Assembly: GCA_035273665.1 (NCBI GenBank)
Contig: DATEOW010000040.1
Location: 1 to 14,318 of the forward strand
DNA length: 14,318 nt
Direction: 5' to 3'
Source: DATEEW01 sp035273665
GTDB taxonomy: Bacteria > Pseudomonadota > Gammaproteobacteria > Burkholderiales > SG8-39
Within the stretch, counting starts at the first letter, position 1. Each line of letters starts with the position of its first letter. The position numbers and the translations under genes are program-made. Below, in pieces: positions 1-7,683 of this stretch. The notes beneath the pieces were generated by a model. The model was not told where the DNA came from. It searched no databases and saw only the letters and a program-made list of their open reading frames with translations.

Positions 1-279
1 CCGCGCTTCAACGCGGACTATCTGCAGAATCCCCGCCCGCCTTATCCCTCGATTTCCCGGCGCATGCGCGAAGAAGGGACGGTGATGCTCCGCGTGTTCG
101 TGTCGGCAAGCGGAGCGCCGGACAAAGTTGAGCTCAATAAATCCAGCGGTTTCACGCGTCTCGATCAATCGGCATTGGAGACCGTGCAGCAACGTTGGAA
201 ATTCACACCCGCCCGCCAGGGTGATACCCCTACCGGAGCATGGGTGCTCATTCCCATTTCTTTTTCGCTCGAAGGTTGA
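1..279 (+). CDS. tonB: TonB energy transducer, C-terminal domain (5' end outside window)
   Basis: Frame 1 is open from the first base to the TGA at 277-279, giving the last 92 residues of a protein. They match a TonB C-terminal domain: a YPxxSRRxxEEGTV-type start, the strand MLRVFVSASG, then SSGFxxLDQSALETVQQRWKFTPAR and a final hydrophobic strand (ISFSL). This periplasmic domain binds the TonB box of outer-membrane receptors and delivers energy from the ExbB-ExbD motor. The N-terminal membrane anchor and proline-rich spacer lie upstream of the window. The ATG at 64 is an internal methionine, because the domain begins before it. The next gene (exbB) starts 3 nt after the stop, so this is the first visible gene of a tonB-exbB-exbD operon. 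Seen: domain motifs and linkage. Known: the family role. Confidence 0.93.
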   Translation, partial: PRFNADYLQNPRPPYPSISRRMREEGTVMLRVFVSASGAPDKVELNKSSGFTRLDQSALETVQQRWKFTPARQGDTPTGAWVLIPISFSLEG

Positions 280-282
280 TCA

Positions 283-1032
283 ATGGACTCGCAAGCGCCC
301 GCAATGGGCTTCACTCATTTCTTGTCGCAGACGGACATTGTCGGACAGATTCTTTTCGTTGTGCTTGTCCTCATGTCGATCGCGACTTGGTACCTCATCA
401 TCGCGAAGGCAGTACAAGCTTTATTGCGTAAGCAACGCAGCACAAAGTTTCTCGACACCTTCTGGAACATGCCATCGCTCAACGCGGTCGAGCGGCATTT
501 AGAAGACAAGCATCCGGACGAACCGTTTTCGCACCTCGCGTATCACGGTCTCGTCGCAGTGCGCCATCATGCGCGGCATGGGGTCACGCGACTCGACGAG
601 GCCGGCACAGCTTCGGAGTTCCTCACACGTTCGATGCGGCGAGTGATCGACGAAGAAACCGCGCGGCTGGAGTGGGGCCTGACAGTACTCGCATCCGTCG
701 GCAGTACCGCGCCCTTCGTGGGCCTCTTCGGAACAGTTTGGGGCGTGTATCACGCGCTGGTCGCCATCGGGTTGTCCGGTCAGGGGACGCTGGATAAAGT
801 CGCGGGGCCTGTCGGCGAGGCGTTGATCATGACCGGCGCAGGCCTCGCTGTGGCGATCCCCGCGGTCCTTGCCTACAACGCATTCGTGCGATCCAACCGC
901 GTCGTGCTCGCGAAACTCGATGCATTCGCGCATGACCTCTTTGCCTTCCTCACAACCGGCGCGCATTACTCGGCCGACGTTGACAGCGTGGCGCCCAAGC
1001 GCACTCCGCAAGTTGTGAAAGGAGCCGCTTAA
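283..1032 (+). CDS. exbB: ExbB, proton-channel subunit of the TonB motor
   Basis: The 249-residue inner-membrane protein has the MotA/TolQ/ExbB layout. Helix 1 is at about 19-41, a cytoplasmic loop covers about 42-130, and helices 2 and 3 lie at about 131-162 and 176-200. The family signature GLFGTVWG is at 147-154, and GPVGEALIMTGAGLAVAIPAV follows in helix 3. Glu179 occupies the position of the conserved helix-3 glutamate near the proton path. With ExbD it forms the proton-driven complex that energises TonB. The ATG follows the tonB stop by 3 nt, and a GAAGG Shine-Dalgarno-like sequence lies in the tail of tonB. The stop codon shares one base with the exbD start (TAATG), which suggests coupled translation and a fixed ExbB:ExbD ratio. 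Length is normal for this type of ExbB. Confidence 0.96.
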   Translation: MDSQAPAMGFTHFLSQTDIVGQILFVVLVLMSIATWYLIIAKAVQALLRKQRSTKFLDTFWNMPSLNAVERHLEDKHPDEPFSHLAYHGLVAVRHHARHGVTRLDEAGTASEFLTRSMRRVIDEETARLEWGLTVLASVGSTAPFVGLFGTVWGVYHALVAIGLSGQGTLDKVAGPVGEALIMTGAGLAVAIPAVLAYNAFVRSNRVVLAKLDAFAHDLFAFLTTGAHYSADVDSVAPKRTPQVVKGAA

Positions 1033-1457
1033 TGGCTTTCGGCGGCTTCGACAGCGGCGCGGCGACTTCGCGCGTGCAGTCGGAAATCAACATGGTGCCG
1101 CTCATCGACGTGATGCTGGTGCTCCTGGTGATTTTCATCGTCACGGCACCGCTGCTTACTCATGCGGTCAAGGTGAATCTGCCACAAGCCTCAAGCGCTT
1201 TAAACGAAATTAAACCGGAACACGTGGCAGTCGCTATTGATGGCAATGGAGCGGTTTTCTGGAATGGCGAAGCGATACAGCGAAGTACGCTCCAGACGCG
1301 ACTACTTGAATTGGGACGCACCGCGCCGGAAACGGAATTGCACTTGCGCGCCGATAAACACACGCAATACCAAACGCTCGCCGAAATCATGGCTGACGCT
1401 GCCAACGCAGGCATTAAAAAAATCGGTTTCGTATCGGAACCAAAAACGGCTCGCTAA
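1032..1457 (+). CDS. exbD: ExbD, TonB motor subunit
   Basis: The 141-residue protein is of ExbD/TolR type. It has a short cytoplasmic N-terminus, one membrane helix at about 22-44 and a periplasmic domain with the typical pattern of short strands and helices. The segment EINMVPLIDVMLVLLVIF (18-35) is the family signature, and Asp26 is the essential membrane aspartate that takes part in proton transfer. It assembles inside the ExbB pentamer and contacts the TonB periplasmic domain. The ATG overlaps the exbB stop by one base. A TonB-dependent receptor gene follows after 32 nt, so this energising complex is probably co-expressed with the receptors it serves rather than being the housekeeping Tol system. 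No residue loss or truncation is seen. Confidence 0.96.
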   Translation: MAFGGFDSGAATSRVQSEINMVPLIDVMLVLLVIFIVTAPLLTHAVKVNLPQASSALNEIKPEHVAVAIDGNGAVFWNGEAIQRSTLQTRLLELGRTAPETELHLRADKHTQYQTLAEIMADAANAGIKKIGFVSEPKTAR

Positions 1458-1489
1458 GACGATGCCGGTTATAAATCAGGGAGAACAAC

Positions 1490-3535
1490 ATGCAATATCG
1501 CTACGGCCTTTCGGCCATCGCTTTGGCCGTCACGACCGCTTTCGCTGGACCGCTTTGGGCGCAGACAACCGCCTCACCGGTTCAACTTGAACGCATCACC
1601 GTAATCGGAGAAAAAACAGAACGTTCGCTCGCGGACACCGCGGCCAGCGTCAGCGTCACGGACGAACGTCAACTCAAGGAAGATCCTTCGCTCAATACAG
1701 TCAACAACGTCCTGGACGGCGTGCCGAACATCACCTCGACCGGCACGCAGAATCTCGCGCCTGCCGTGCGTGGCGTGGACGGCACCGGTCCCGCGCAAGG
1801 TGCGGATGCTTTTCTCGCGGGCACACGGCCCCGCCTGGGCATTCAACTCGATGGCCGATCGGCAAGCTACAACGAAGTGGTCTTCGGCGATTTGTCCACC
1901 TGGGACGTCAAGCAGATCGAGGTCTATCGCGGCGCACAGAGTTTGCTGCAGGGGCGCAACTCCATCGCCGGTACGGTGGTCGTCAAAACGAATGATCCCT
2001 CTTTCGAACGCGAAGTCGGCTTCCGCGTTGTGGCGGCGAGCCACAAGGAGCGGCAATACGGGGCTGTATTCAATCTACCCTTGGTTGCAGACGAACTGGC
2101 CTTTCGTCTCGCCATGGATCGGCAAGTAAGCGAAAGCTTCGTCGACGGCTTTGAAGCCTATCCTGGTGTCAACGACCCGGGTGAATACGAATCGCGCACC
2201 GTGCGCGCCAAATTTCTGCTGCAACCCAAAGCATTGCCTGGGTTCTCCACGCTGCTAACCCTGGTTCACACCGATCACATCAATCCTCAAACCGAAAGCG
2301 TCAACCGACCGTTCAGCGACGAACAAATATCCTTTCCGACCATGCCCGTTTTTGCGCCACGCGCCAATAGCGGAATCCTGGATATGACTTGGAAGCTGTC
2401 GTCGCTCGTTACGCTGGAAAACCGCATTGCCAAATCCGACTTTCGCATCAGCCGCTACGCGGAGCCCGGCGACGGCAACGCGAGGATCGACGGCAAAGAT
2501 CTCACGATTGAGCCGCGCATTCGATTCACCGGCGAGGACACTCAAGGTTTTCTCGGTGTGTTCTATTTTGATACCAAACAGGATGAATTTATTGATCTGT
2601 TCGGTGGCGGCACATTTGACGACGAAACGCATACGAAGGCCGTCTACGCAGAATTGACCCACGCGTTGGCGTCCGACCTCAAATTGACTCTTGGCGCGCG
2701 ATACGAAGAGGAAAGACGGCAACGTGACGGTTCGCTTTTTATATTCGCGATCGATCTTGACGAAACCTACCATGCCTTTATGCCCAAAGCGGTTCTATCG
2801 TGGGAGCCTGTTCCAGGCCTCACCATGGGCGCGGGAGCGTCGCGGGGATATAACGGCGGCGGAGCGGGATTCACGTTCGATCCTCCGTTCGAAAGCTATA
2901 CCTTCGACCCAGAGTACGTGTGGACCTACGAGGCTTTCACCCGCGCAGAGCTGCTCGGCGGCAAACTTCGTTTGACGGGCAATCTGTTCTATAGCGACTA
3001 CAAAGATATGCAGTTGCCCTTCGACCTGAATCCAGATCCGAACGTTTGGTCTTATGTCGTGCGCAACGCTGACCGTGCCAAAACATATGGATTGGAACTC
3101 GGCGCCCAGTGGCTCGTCGCATCCGGTCTGCGACTGAATGCCGAGATCGGCCTGCTCAAAACAGAAATCACTCAATATGACGACGCTTCTCTCGAAGGAA
3201 ATGACCTCGCCCGCGCGCCCGCTCTGACCGCGAACTTCGGCGTTCACTACCGCCACGCAAGCGGCTTCGAAGTTGGCGGTAACGCACGCTATTCCGAAAG
3301 TTATTACTCGAGCGTCGAAAACCTCGGCCGGGGTAAGACCGATCCTTATTGGATCGTCAACACCCGGCTTGCCTATAACTTACGCGACTACCGCTTATTC
3401 GCTTTCGTCAACAACGTCCTGGACGAAGACACTCCGCTGCTGTTCGACGCCGACCCCGCAGGTTTACCTGCGGACGACACGGCAATTCTCCCTCGCCCCC
3501 GAACAGTGGGCGTCGGCATCGAGGCGTGGTTCTAG
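1490..3535 (+). CDS. TonB-dependent outer-membrane receptor (probable ferric-siderophore), divergent plug
   Basis: The 681-residue precursor has a signal peptide with probable cleavage after Ala24 (LWA|QTT), a TonB box at about 36-40 (ITVIG), a plug domain at about 44-170, a 22-strand-type beta barrel, and a C-terminal phenylalanine as expected for BAM-dependent insertion. The plug has the DGxxxxxxxVxxGDxxxWDVKQIEVYRG pattern, but the usual GPxSxLYG/GGxIN signature is replaced by GAQSLLQGRNSIAGTVVVKTNDP-like sequence around 148-170, so it belongs to a less common subfamily. The ATG has AGGGAG at 1478-1483, six bases upstream. It follows exbD by 32 nt and precedes a PepSY protein by 24 nt, which points to iron-chelate uptake. 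The ligand cannot be read from sequence; another metal chelate is possible. Confidence 0.9.
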   Translation: MQYRYGLSAIALAVTTAFAGPLWAQTTASPVQLERITVIGEKTERSLADTAASVSVTDERQLKEDPSLNTVNNVLDGVPNITSTGTQNLAPAVRGVDGTGPAQGADAFLAGTRPRLGIQLDGRSASYNEVVFGDLSTWDVKQIEVYRGAQSLLQGRNSIAGTVVVKTNDPSFEREVGFRVVAASHKERQYGAVFNLPLVADELAFRLAMDRQVSESFVDGFEAYPGVNDPGEYESRTVRAKFLLQPKALPGFSTLLTLVHTDHINPQTESVNRPFSDEQISFPTMPVFAPRANSGILDMTWKLSSLVTLENRIAKSDFRISRYAEPGDGNARIDGKDLTIEPRIRFTGEDTQGFLGVFYFDTKQDEFIDLFGGGTFDDETHTKAVYAELTHALASDLKLTLGARYEEERRQRDGSLFIFAIDLDETYHAFMPKAVLSWEPVPGLTMGAGASRGYNGGGAGFTFDPPFESYTFDPEYVWTYEAFTRAELLGGKLRLTGNLFYSDYKDMQLPFDLNPDPNVWSYVVRNADRAKTYGLELGAQWLVASGLRLNAEIGLLKTEITQYDDASLEGNDLARAPALTANFGVHYRHASGFEVGGNARYSESYYSSVENLGRGKTDPYWIVNTRLAYNLRDYRLFAFVNNVLDEDTPLLFDADPAGLPADDTAILPRPRTVGVGIEAWF

Positions 3536-3559
3536 TCCAATTGTTCATACAGGTCTGAT

Positions 3560-4720
3560 ATGACTGCTAAGTCCCTTCGTGCGTGGGCCTGGATCCATAA
3601 ATGGACCAGCCTAATTTGCACGCTCTTCATGCTCCTACTGTGCATAACCGGGCTGCCCTTGATCTTTCATCACGAGATTGGCCATCTGCTCGGCACAGAG
3701 GTTGAAGCGCCTGAGATGCCCGATAACACGCCCTTCGCGAGTTTGGATGCGGTAATGGCCGCAGCGCAGGGACAGCATCCAAAGTCATATCCGCTGTTTT
3801 TATTTCGTGACATCGACGAAACGAATATGTGGACCGTGAGTTTCGGCGCAACGCCGGATGCGGAACAGGCAAGCGGGTTTGTCACCGTCGACGCACGCAG
3901 CGCGCAAATCCTCAATCAGCCGAACTTCAACCAGGGATTTCTTTATGTGATGTTCAAGCTGCATGTCGACCTTTTCGCTGGACTACCGGGCACCTTGTTT
4001 CTTGGCTTCATGGGCTTGCTGCTCTTGACCGCAATTGTCTCCGGCGTCGTGCTCTATGCGCCTTTCATGCGCAAGGTCGACTTCGGCGCGGTGCGCCGAG
4101 ACCGCTCGCCCCGGATCAAGTGGCTTGATTTGCACAATCTGCTTGGCATCGTCACCTTGTTGTGGCTGTTTGTCGTCGGCTTTACCGGCGTGATCAACAC
4201 GCTCGCTGAACCGGTGATCGGCCTGTGGCGGACGGATCAAATGGCCGAAATGGTCGCTCCTTATAAAAACGAGCCGCCTCTGACGCAACTCGCTTCACTC
4301 GAATCGTCGATGCGCGCCGCACAAGCGCGCGAACCGGCCATGCGCGTTGCATTTGTTGCGTTCCCCGGCACCGATTTTTCCAGCCCGCATCACTACGCGG
4401 TCTTTATGCGTGGCACGCAACCACTGACGGCCCGACTGCTTAAACCGGTGTTGGTGGATGCAAAAACAGCGCAGGTAACCGACAGCCGCGATATGCCATG
4501 GTACGTGACTGCGCTGCTCGTTTCGCAGCCGCTGCATTTCGGCGATTACGGGGGTATGCCGCTGCAAGTTTTGTGGGCGGGGTTGGACATCATCAGTATC
4601 GTCGTTTTGTGGAGCGGGCTCGTGTTGTGGTGGCGGCGGCGCAAGCAGCCGCTTGAAGTCATGGTCCGGGAAGCGGACGCGGAGCTCGATTCGTTAGTCA
4701 CCGCGAGACAAGCCTTATGA
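3560..4720 (+). CDS. PepSY-associated transmembrane protein (siderophore-iron utilisation type)
   Basis: The 386-residue inner-membrane protein has four predicted helices at about 16-36, 143-168, 192-218 and 336-358. Two periplasmic PepSY-type stretches (about 55-115 and 245-310) lie between helices 1-2 and 3-4. The N-terminal WIHKW, KLHVD (133-137), DLHNL (190-194) and PLHFGDYGG (325-332) motifs are the conserved histidine sites of the PepSY_TM family. Paired histidines near the membrane suggest haem or metal coordination. Relatives next to siderophore receptors are implicated in periplasmic or inner-membrane reduction of ferric siderophores, and that role is inferred here from context. The start is the ATG 24 nt after the receptor stop, with a weak AGG ribosome site. 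The stop overlaps the next gene by ATGA. Confidence 0.9.
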   Translation: MTAKSLRAWAWIHKWTSLICTLFMLLLCITGLPLIFHHEIGHLLGTEVEAPEMPDNTPFASLDAVMAAAQGQHPKSYPLFLFRDIDETNMWTVSFGATPDAEQASGFVTVDARSAQILNQPNFNQGFLYVMFKLHVDLFAGLPGTLFLGFMGLLLLTAIVSGVVLYAPFMRKVDFGAVRRDRSPRIKWLDLHNLLGIVTLLWLFVVGFTGVINTLAEPVIGLWRTDQMAEMVAPYKNEPPLTQLASLESSMRAAQAREPAMRVAFVAFPGTDFSSPHHYAVFMRGTQPLTARLLKPVLVDAKTAQVTDSRDMPWYVTALLVSQPLHFGDYGGMPLQVLWAGLDIISIVVLWSGLVLWWRRRKQPLEVMVREADAELDSLVTARQAL

Positions 4721-4908
4721 GCACGCGCCGCGAGCTTGGGGAAGTGTTTCGTTGGCCGATAGCAATCGGGGTGCTAAGCGCTGCGGGACTTCTCAGTGCG
4801 CTTGTCGGTGATGCATTGTGGGACGTTGCCTCGTGGTCGCTTCTCAGCGTGCCGCTGATCGTCGCGCTCATTAAGTCCGCTCGGAGAACACGTCACCAAG
4901 CGCGATAA
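4717..4908 (+). CDS. Small two-helix inner-membrane protein, companion of the PepSY protein
   Basis: The 63-residue product has two hydrophobic segments, about 14-30 and 38-53, joined by a short GDALWDVASW turn. Its N-terminus (RRELGEVFRW) and its C-terminus (KSARRTRHQAR) are both basic, so both ends are probably cytoplasmic. The start ATG overlaps the stop of the PepSY gene in an ATGA arrangement, which argues that it is a real, translationally coupled gene and a probable partner of that protein. Short proteins of this kind are often found directly after PepSY_TM genes in iron-uptake clusters; I know no assigned function. Possible roles are a subunit or a stabiliser of the PepSY protein. No catalytic or metal-binding pattern is visible. 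Confidence 0.75.
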   Translation: MSTRRELGEVFRWPIAIGVLSAAGLLSALVGDALWDVASWSLLSVPLIVALIKSARRTRHQAR

Positions 4909-4989
4909 CAACAACCGCCTCTTTCCAGAAGAGAAAAACATTAATCGTTAAACGCCAGCAATCGCCAGCTCAAACCAAGAAGGAAAAAG

Positions 4990-7110
4990 ATGCACAAAGA
5001 GCCAAAGCGCTGGCGCAAACGGCCGCTCGCGCTACTATCCGCAGCCCTGCTCGCCTCTGTAGCAGGCGCGCAAGAACCACAAAGCGCACAAGTCTTGCCG
5101 ACAATCCACGTCACGGCCGAACAAGAGACGGCGACTAGTCCGGTGGACGGTTATGCGGCCAAACGTAGCGCTACCGCGACGAAAACCGACACGCCACTCA
5201 GCGAGACGCCGCAATCAGTGTCGATCGTCACTCGACAGCGCATTGAGGACCAAGGCGCCACATCGCTGCAAGATGCGCTCAACTACAGCGCGGGCGTTCG
5301 CTCGGATGCATACGGACTCGATTCGCGTACGGATAGCGTGCGCGTGCGAGGCGCATATCCCGCCGAATATACGGACGGTTTGCGCCGGCAATTGACGGGC
5401 TATTACACGAGCAATGCGCGAGTCGATCCCTACGCGCTTGAGCGAATTGAAGTGCTGCGCGGGCCGTCTTCCATGCTCTACGGTCAAGGAAGCACTGGCG
5501 GCATTATCAACATGGTCAGCAAACGGCCTCTTGCCGAAAGACAAGGGGAAATTGGTGTGCAGTACGGTAGCTTCGACCGCAAACAGGTACAGGCGGATTT
5601 CACCGGGCCTCTGACTGAAGACGGACAATGGCTGTATCGATTCGTATCCGTTGTGCGCGATGCCGATACGCAGGTGGATTATGTCGAAGACGATCGCAAA
5701 CTCTTTGCGCCCTCGCTGACATGGCGGCCGAATGGTGTCACATCCCTGACCATACAGGCACTCTGGCAGGACGATCATTCCGGCTCCACTTCCCAATTCT
5801 TCCCGTGGAGCGGAACCTTGCTCCCCAACCCGAACGGTCGGATCGACTCGGATACCTTCATCGGCGACCCGGACGATCATTACGATTCCAGGCGCGCGGA
5901 AATTGGGTATTTGTTCGAGCACGCGCTCAACGACGATTGGACCGTGCGCCAAAACCTTCGGTATTCCTATAACAAAGTGGATTACGCCTCGCTTTATGCA
6001 AACAGCTTTGGCCCACCTGTCGGTGGGTTCCCGGGTCCAGATCAAGCGACGCTTGAGCGCTTCGCCTATTTCGAAAAACGCAAAACGCGCGTCTTCAATG
6101 TCGATCAGCATCTCGAAGGGAAGTTCGAATCGGGCAATGTCCGTCATCAATTCATCACCGGACTGGACTTTGTTACCCATCGCGAGAGCAGTAAAAGCGC
6201 ATTTGCTCTTGCACCGCCCATCAATGTCTATGATCCGGTGCTAATCGACTTTCCGACGCCACCTCTCGTGGAGTCGCCGCATTCCAAATTCCGTCAAACG
6301 GGTATTTATCTCCAGGATCAGATGTATCTTGGTGACCATTGGATCGTCGTGGCGGGTCTACGGCGTGACTGGGCAAACAATCGCTCGGAAGGAGGGCAAG
6401 AGCAGGAAGATGCGGCCACCACGGGACGTTTGGGCGTTATGTACAAGTTGGGAGGCGGGCTAACGCCGTACGTCAGCTATAGCGAATCTTTCACCCCGGT
6501 AGCCGGTAATGCCAGCGCCGCGGGCGGTTTTTATAAACCAGTGGAAGGCAAACAGCTCGAGTACGGCGTTAAGTATGAACCGCCGGGACAACGCATGAGC
6601 TACAACGCTTCTGTGTACCGACTGAAAGAAGAAAACGTGTTGGTCAACGATCCGAATGATCCAAGCAACCCATTCCAAGTGCAAGCCGGAAAGACGATCA
6701 ACGAGGGTTTGGAATTAGAAGCGATCGGTAAATTGCTGCCATGGCTAGACATCGCTGCTCACTATAACTACATCGACATTGATAAAGACCTCGAGGGCAT
6801 TCCGAAACATCAGTTCGCAGTGTGGGGCAGCAGCCGCTTCGCCATCGGTGACATGCCGGGCTTCAAAGCCGGACTGGGTATGCGTTTCTTCAGCTCCTTC
6901 AGAGACCGGCAAGGCGGTACAGAAGGACCCGACGTTGACCGCGTCAGGCTCTTCGACGCGATGCTAGGCTATGAGCACGGGCATTGGAATTACACGCTTA
7001 CGGTGCAGAACATCACGGACGAAATTTACTTCAGCACCTGCTTGAGCCGCGGCGACTGCTGGTTCGGCGCACGCCGAACGGCAGTTCTTACGGCCGCCTA
7101 CGAGTTCTAA
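4990..7110 (+). CDS. TonB-dependent siderophore receptor, FhuA/FoxA-like (hydroxamate type likely)
   Basis: The 706-residue precursor has a basic N-terminus and a signal peptide with probable cleavage after Ala27 (AGA|QEP). A TonB box follows at about 38-43 (TIHVTA). The plug, about 62-180, carries the classic siderophore-receptor motifs TPLSETPQSVSIVT, ERIEVLRGPSSMLYG (151-165) and GGIINMVSKRP (170-180). A beta barrel ends in YEF. Near the C-terminus a cysteine pair (Cys684, Cys690; CLSRGDC) and WFGARRT match the disulfide-bearing last strands of FhuA/FoxA-type ferrichrome and ferrioxamine receptors, hence the hydroxamate suggestion. AAGGA lies five bases before the ATG. It is 81 bp downstream of the small membrane gene, so it may share the operon transcript or have its own promoter. 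The exact siderophore is not determinable. Confidence 0.93.
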   Translation: MHKEPKRWRKRPLALLSAALLASVAGAQEPQSAQVLPTIHVTAEQETATSPVDGYAAKRSATATKTDTPLSETPQSVSIVTRQRIEDQGATSLQDALNYSAGVRSDAYGLDSRTDSVRVRGAYPAEYTDGLRRQLTGYYTSNARVDPYALERIEVLRGPSSMLYGQGSTGGIINMVSKRPLAERQGEIGVQYGSFDRKQVQADFTGPLTEDGQWLYRFVSVVRDADTQVDYVEDDRKLFAPSLTWRPNGVTSLTIQALWQDDHSGSTSQFFPWSGTLLPNPNGRIDSDTFIGDPDDHYDSRRAEIGYLFEHALNDDWTVRQNLRYSYNKVDYASLYANSFGPPVGGFPGPDQATLERFAYFEKRKTRVFNVDQHLEGKFESGNVRHQFITGLDFVTHRESSKSAFALAPPINVYDPVLIDFPTPPLVESPHSKFRQTGIYLQDQMYLGDHWIVVAGLRRDWANNRSEGGQEQEDAATTGRLGVMYKLGGGLTPYVSYSESFTPVAGNASAAGGFYKPVEGKQLEYGVKYEPPGQRMSYNASVYRLKEENVLVNDPNDPSNPFQVQAGKTINEGLELEAIGKLLPWLDIAAHYNYIDIDKDLEGIPKHQFAVWGSSRFAIGDMPGFKAGLGMRFFSSFRDRQGGTEGPDVDRVRLFDAMLGYEHGHWNYTLTVQNITDEIYFSTCLSRGDCWFGARRTAVLTAAYEF

Positions 7111-7126
7111 GTATTCGCACTTGGAC

Positions 7127-7495
7127 TCAGGGCCAGTGGTAACCGCGATAGGGATAGGGATACGGGCCCCACGGGCCGTATCCCGGCCACCCCCAGAACA
7201 TATATCGATCGCGAGTGTAGAGATATTCCTCGTATCGCTCCGCCTGAATGCGGGTGTGTTGCATGTAGTCCAATACCGGATCGGCGACGCCGCGCAACTT
7301 CAAGTCGGCGAGCTGGCTGCCGCTTAACCGATAAACGGCCCGCGCCTCGCGCATCCGCCTGATGATTTCCTCCGGCGGCACTTTGTCGGCCGACATTTGC
7401 ACGATCTCGTCGATCGAAGGCGGTGGCGGCAGCGGTTTAGTTGCCGCACATCCCGCCGCAAGTATCACCGTTAGAAAAATCAAGATTAGGCGCAT
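7127..7495 (-). CDS. Small lipoprotein with one LSxxQLxxLxxxGV-type helical module
   Basis: The 122-residue protein begins with a short lipoprotein signal peptide and a lipobox (LAAG|C, Cys16), so it is predicted to be lipidated and anchored in an envelope membrane. A proline run follows (PLPPPP, 21-26). Residues about 28-79 form a compact module of the pattern EEIIRRMREARAVYRLSGSQ then LADLKLRGVADPVLDYM, seen in many small bacterial envelope proteins of unknown role. The tail from about residue 97 is unusually rich in Trp, Tyr, Gly and Pro (WGWPGYGPWGPYPYPYRGY). The start ATG has TAGGA about nine bases upstream. The gene is convergent with the siderophore receptor (16-bp gap) and divergent from ugpB. 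No function is assigned. Confidence 0.85.
   Translation of the reverse strand: MRLILIFLTVILAAGCAATKPLPPPPSIDEIVQMSADKVPPEEIIRRMREARAVYRLSGSQLADLKLRGVADPVLDYMQHTRIQAERYEEYLYTRDRYMFWGWPGYGPWGPYPYPYRGYHWP
7157..7184. terminator. Strong hairpin, possible terminator or mRNA 3' end for the + strand receptor
   Basis: GGGATACGGGCCC at 7157-7169 pairs with GGGCCGTATCCC at 7173-7184, giving 12 base pairs with one bulged G (7164) and a CAC loop. It lies 47 nt after the stop of the FhuA-like receptor, inside the C-terminal codons of the convergent lipoprotein gene. No T run follows on either strand, so it is not a standard intrinsic terminator. It may block 3' exonuclease or help factor-dependent termination. 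The pairing is seen; the function is inferred. Confidence 0.4.
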
Positions 7496-7605
7496 CGTTT
7501 TTTCCTACTTTGATGCTATTGGAGCGTAAATCATGCCTGTCGTTCAATGGCGTCGGTTTGCCGCGACATCAGGCGTCCAAATTGCTCACGTTTGCGCAAC
7601 GCTCT

Positions 7606-7635
7606 TTGTTTAGCAGAGCACGAGCGCCCTATAAT
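7606..7635 (+). promoter_or_regulatory. Candidate sigma-70 promoter of ugpB
   Basis: A perfect TATAAT -10 hexamer is at 7630-7635. A weaker -35 candidate, TTGTTT at 7606-7611, lies 18 bp upstream. Transcription would begin near 7642 and leave a leader of about 40 nt before the ugpB start. This supports the start at 7684 over the longer open frame from 7441, which overlaps the divergent lipoprotein gene. I recognise no PhoB box or other operator in the 188-bp divergent region 7496-7683. Confidence 0.55.
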
Positions 7636-7683
7636 CTTTGGGTCAATGGGGCCTCCCTCTCGGCCCGGCTTAAGAGGAATTCT

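Noticed and set aside
2255..2773. Minus-strand open frame of 172 codons inside the first receptor gene
   Set aside because: It is antisense to well-supported barrel-coding sequence and has no domain pattern or ribosome site.
3456..3473. Perfect inverted repeat CCGCAGGT-TT-ACCTGCGG in the first receptor gene
   Set aside because: It lies within coding sequence about 60 bp before the stop, the loop is too small and no T run follows, so chance is likely.
4919..4933. Short hairpin CTCTT-TCCAG-AAGAG after the small membrane gene
   Set aside because: Five pairs of low stability without a proper T run; not enough to call a terminator.
4941..4951. Palindrome TTAATCGTTAA before the second receptor as a Fur box
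   Set aside because: It does not match the 19-bp Fur consensus with GATAAT-type repeats well enough; iron control is likely but not shown here.
5215..6180. Minus-strand open frame of 321 codons inside the FhuA-like receptor gene
   Set aside because: It is antisense to a clear receptor gene, shows no recognisable domain, and long antisense frames are common in GC-rich coding DNA.
7441..7683. Upstream extension of the ugpB frame
   Set aside because: It overlaps the divergent lipoprotein start and a good -10 element, and would place the signal peptide about 80 residues into the protein.
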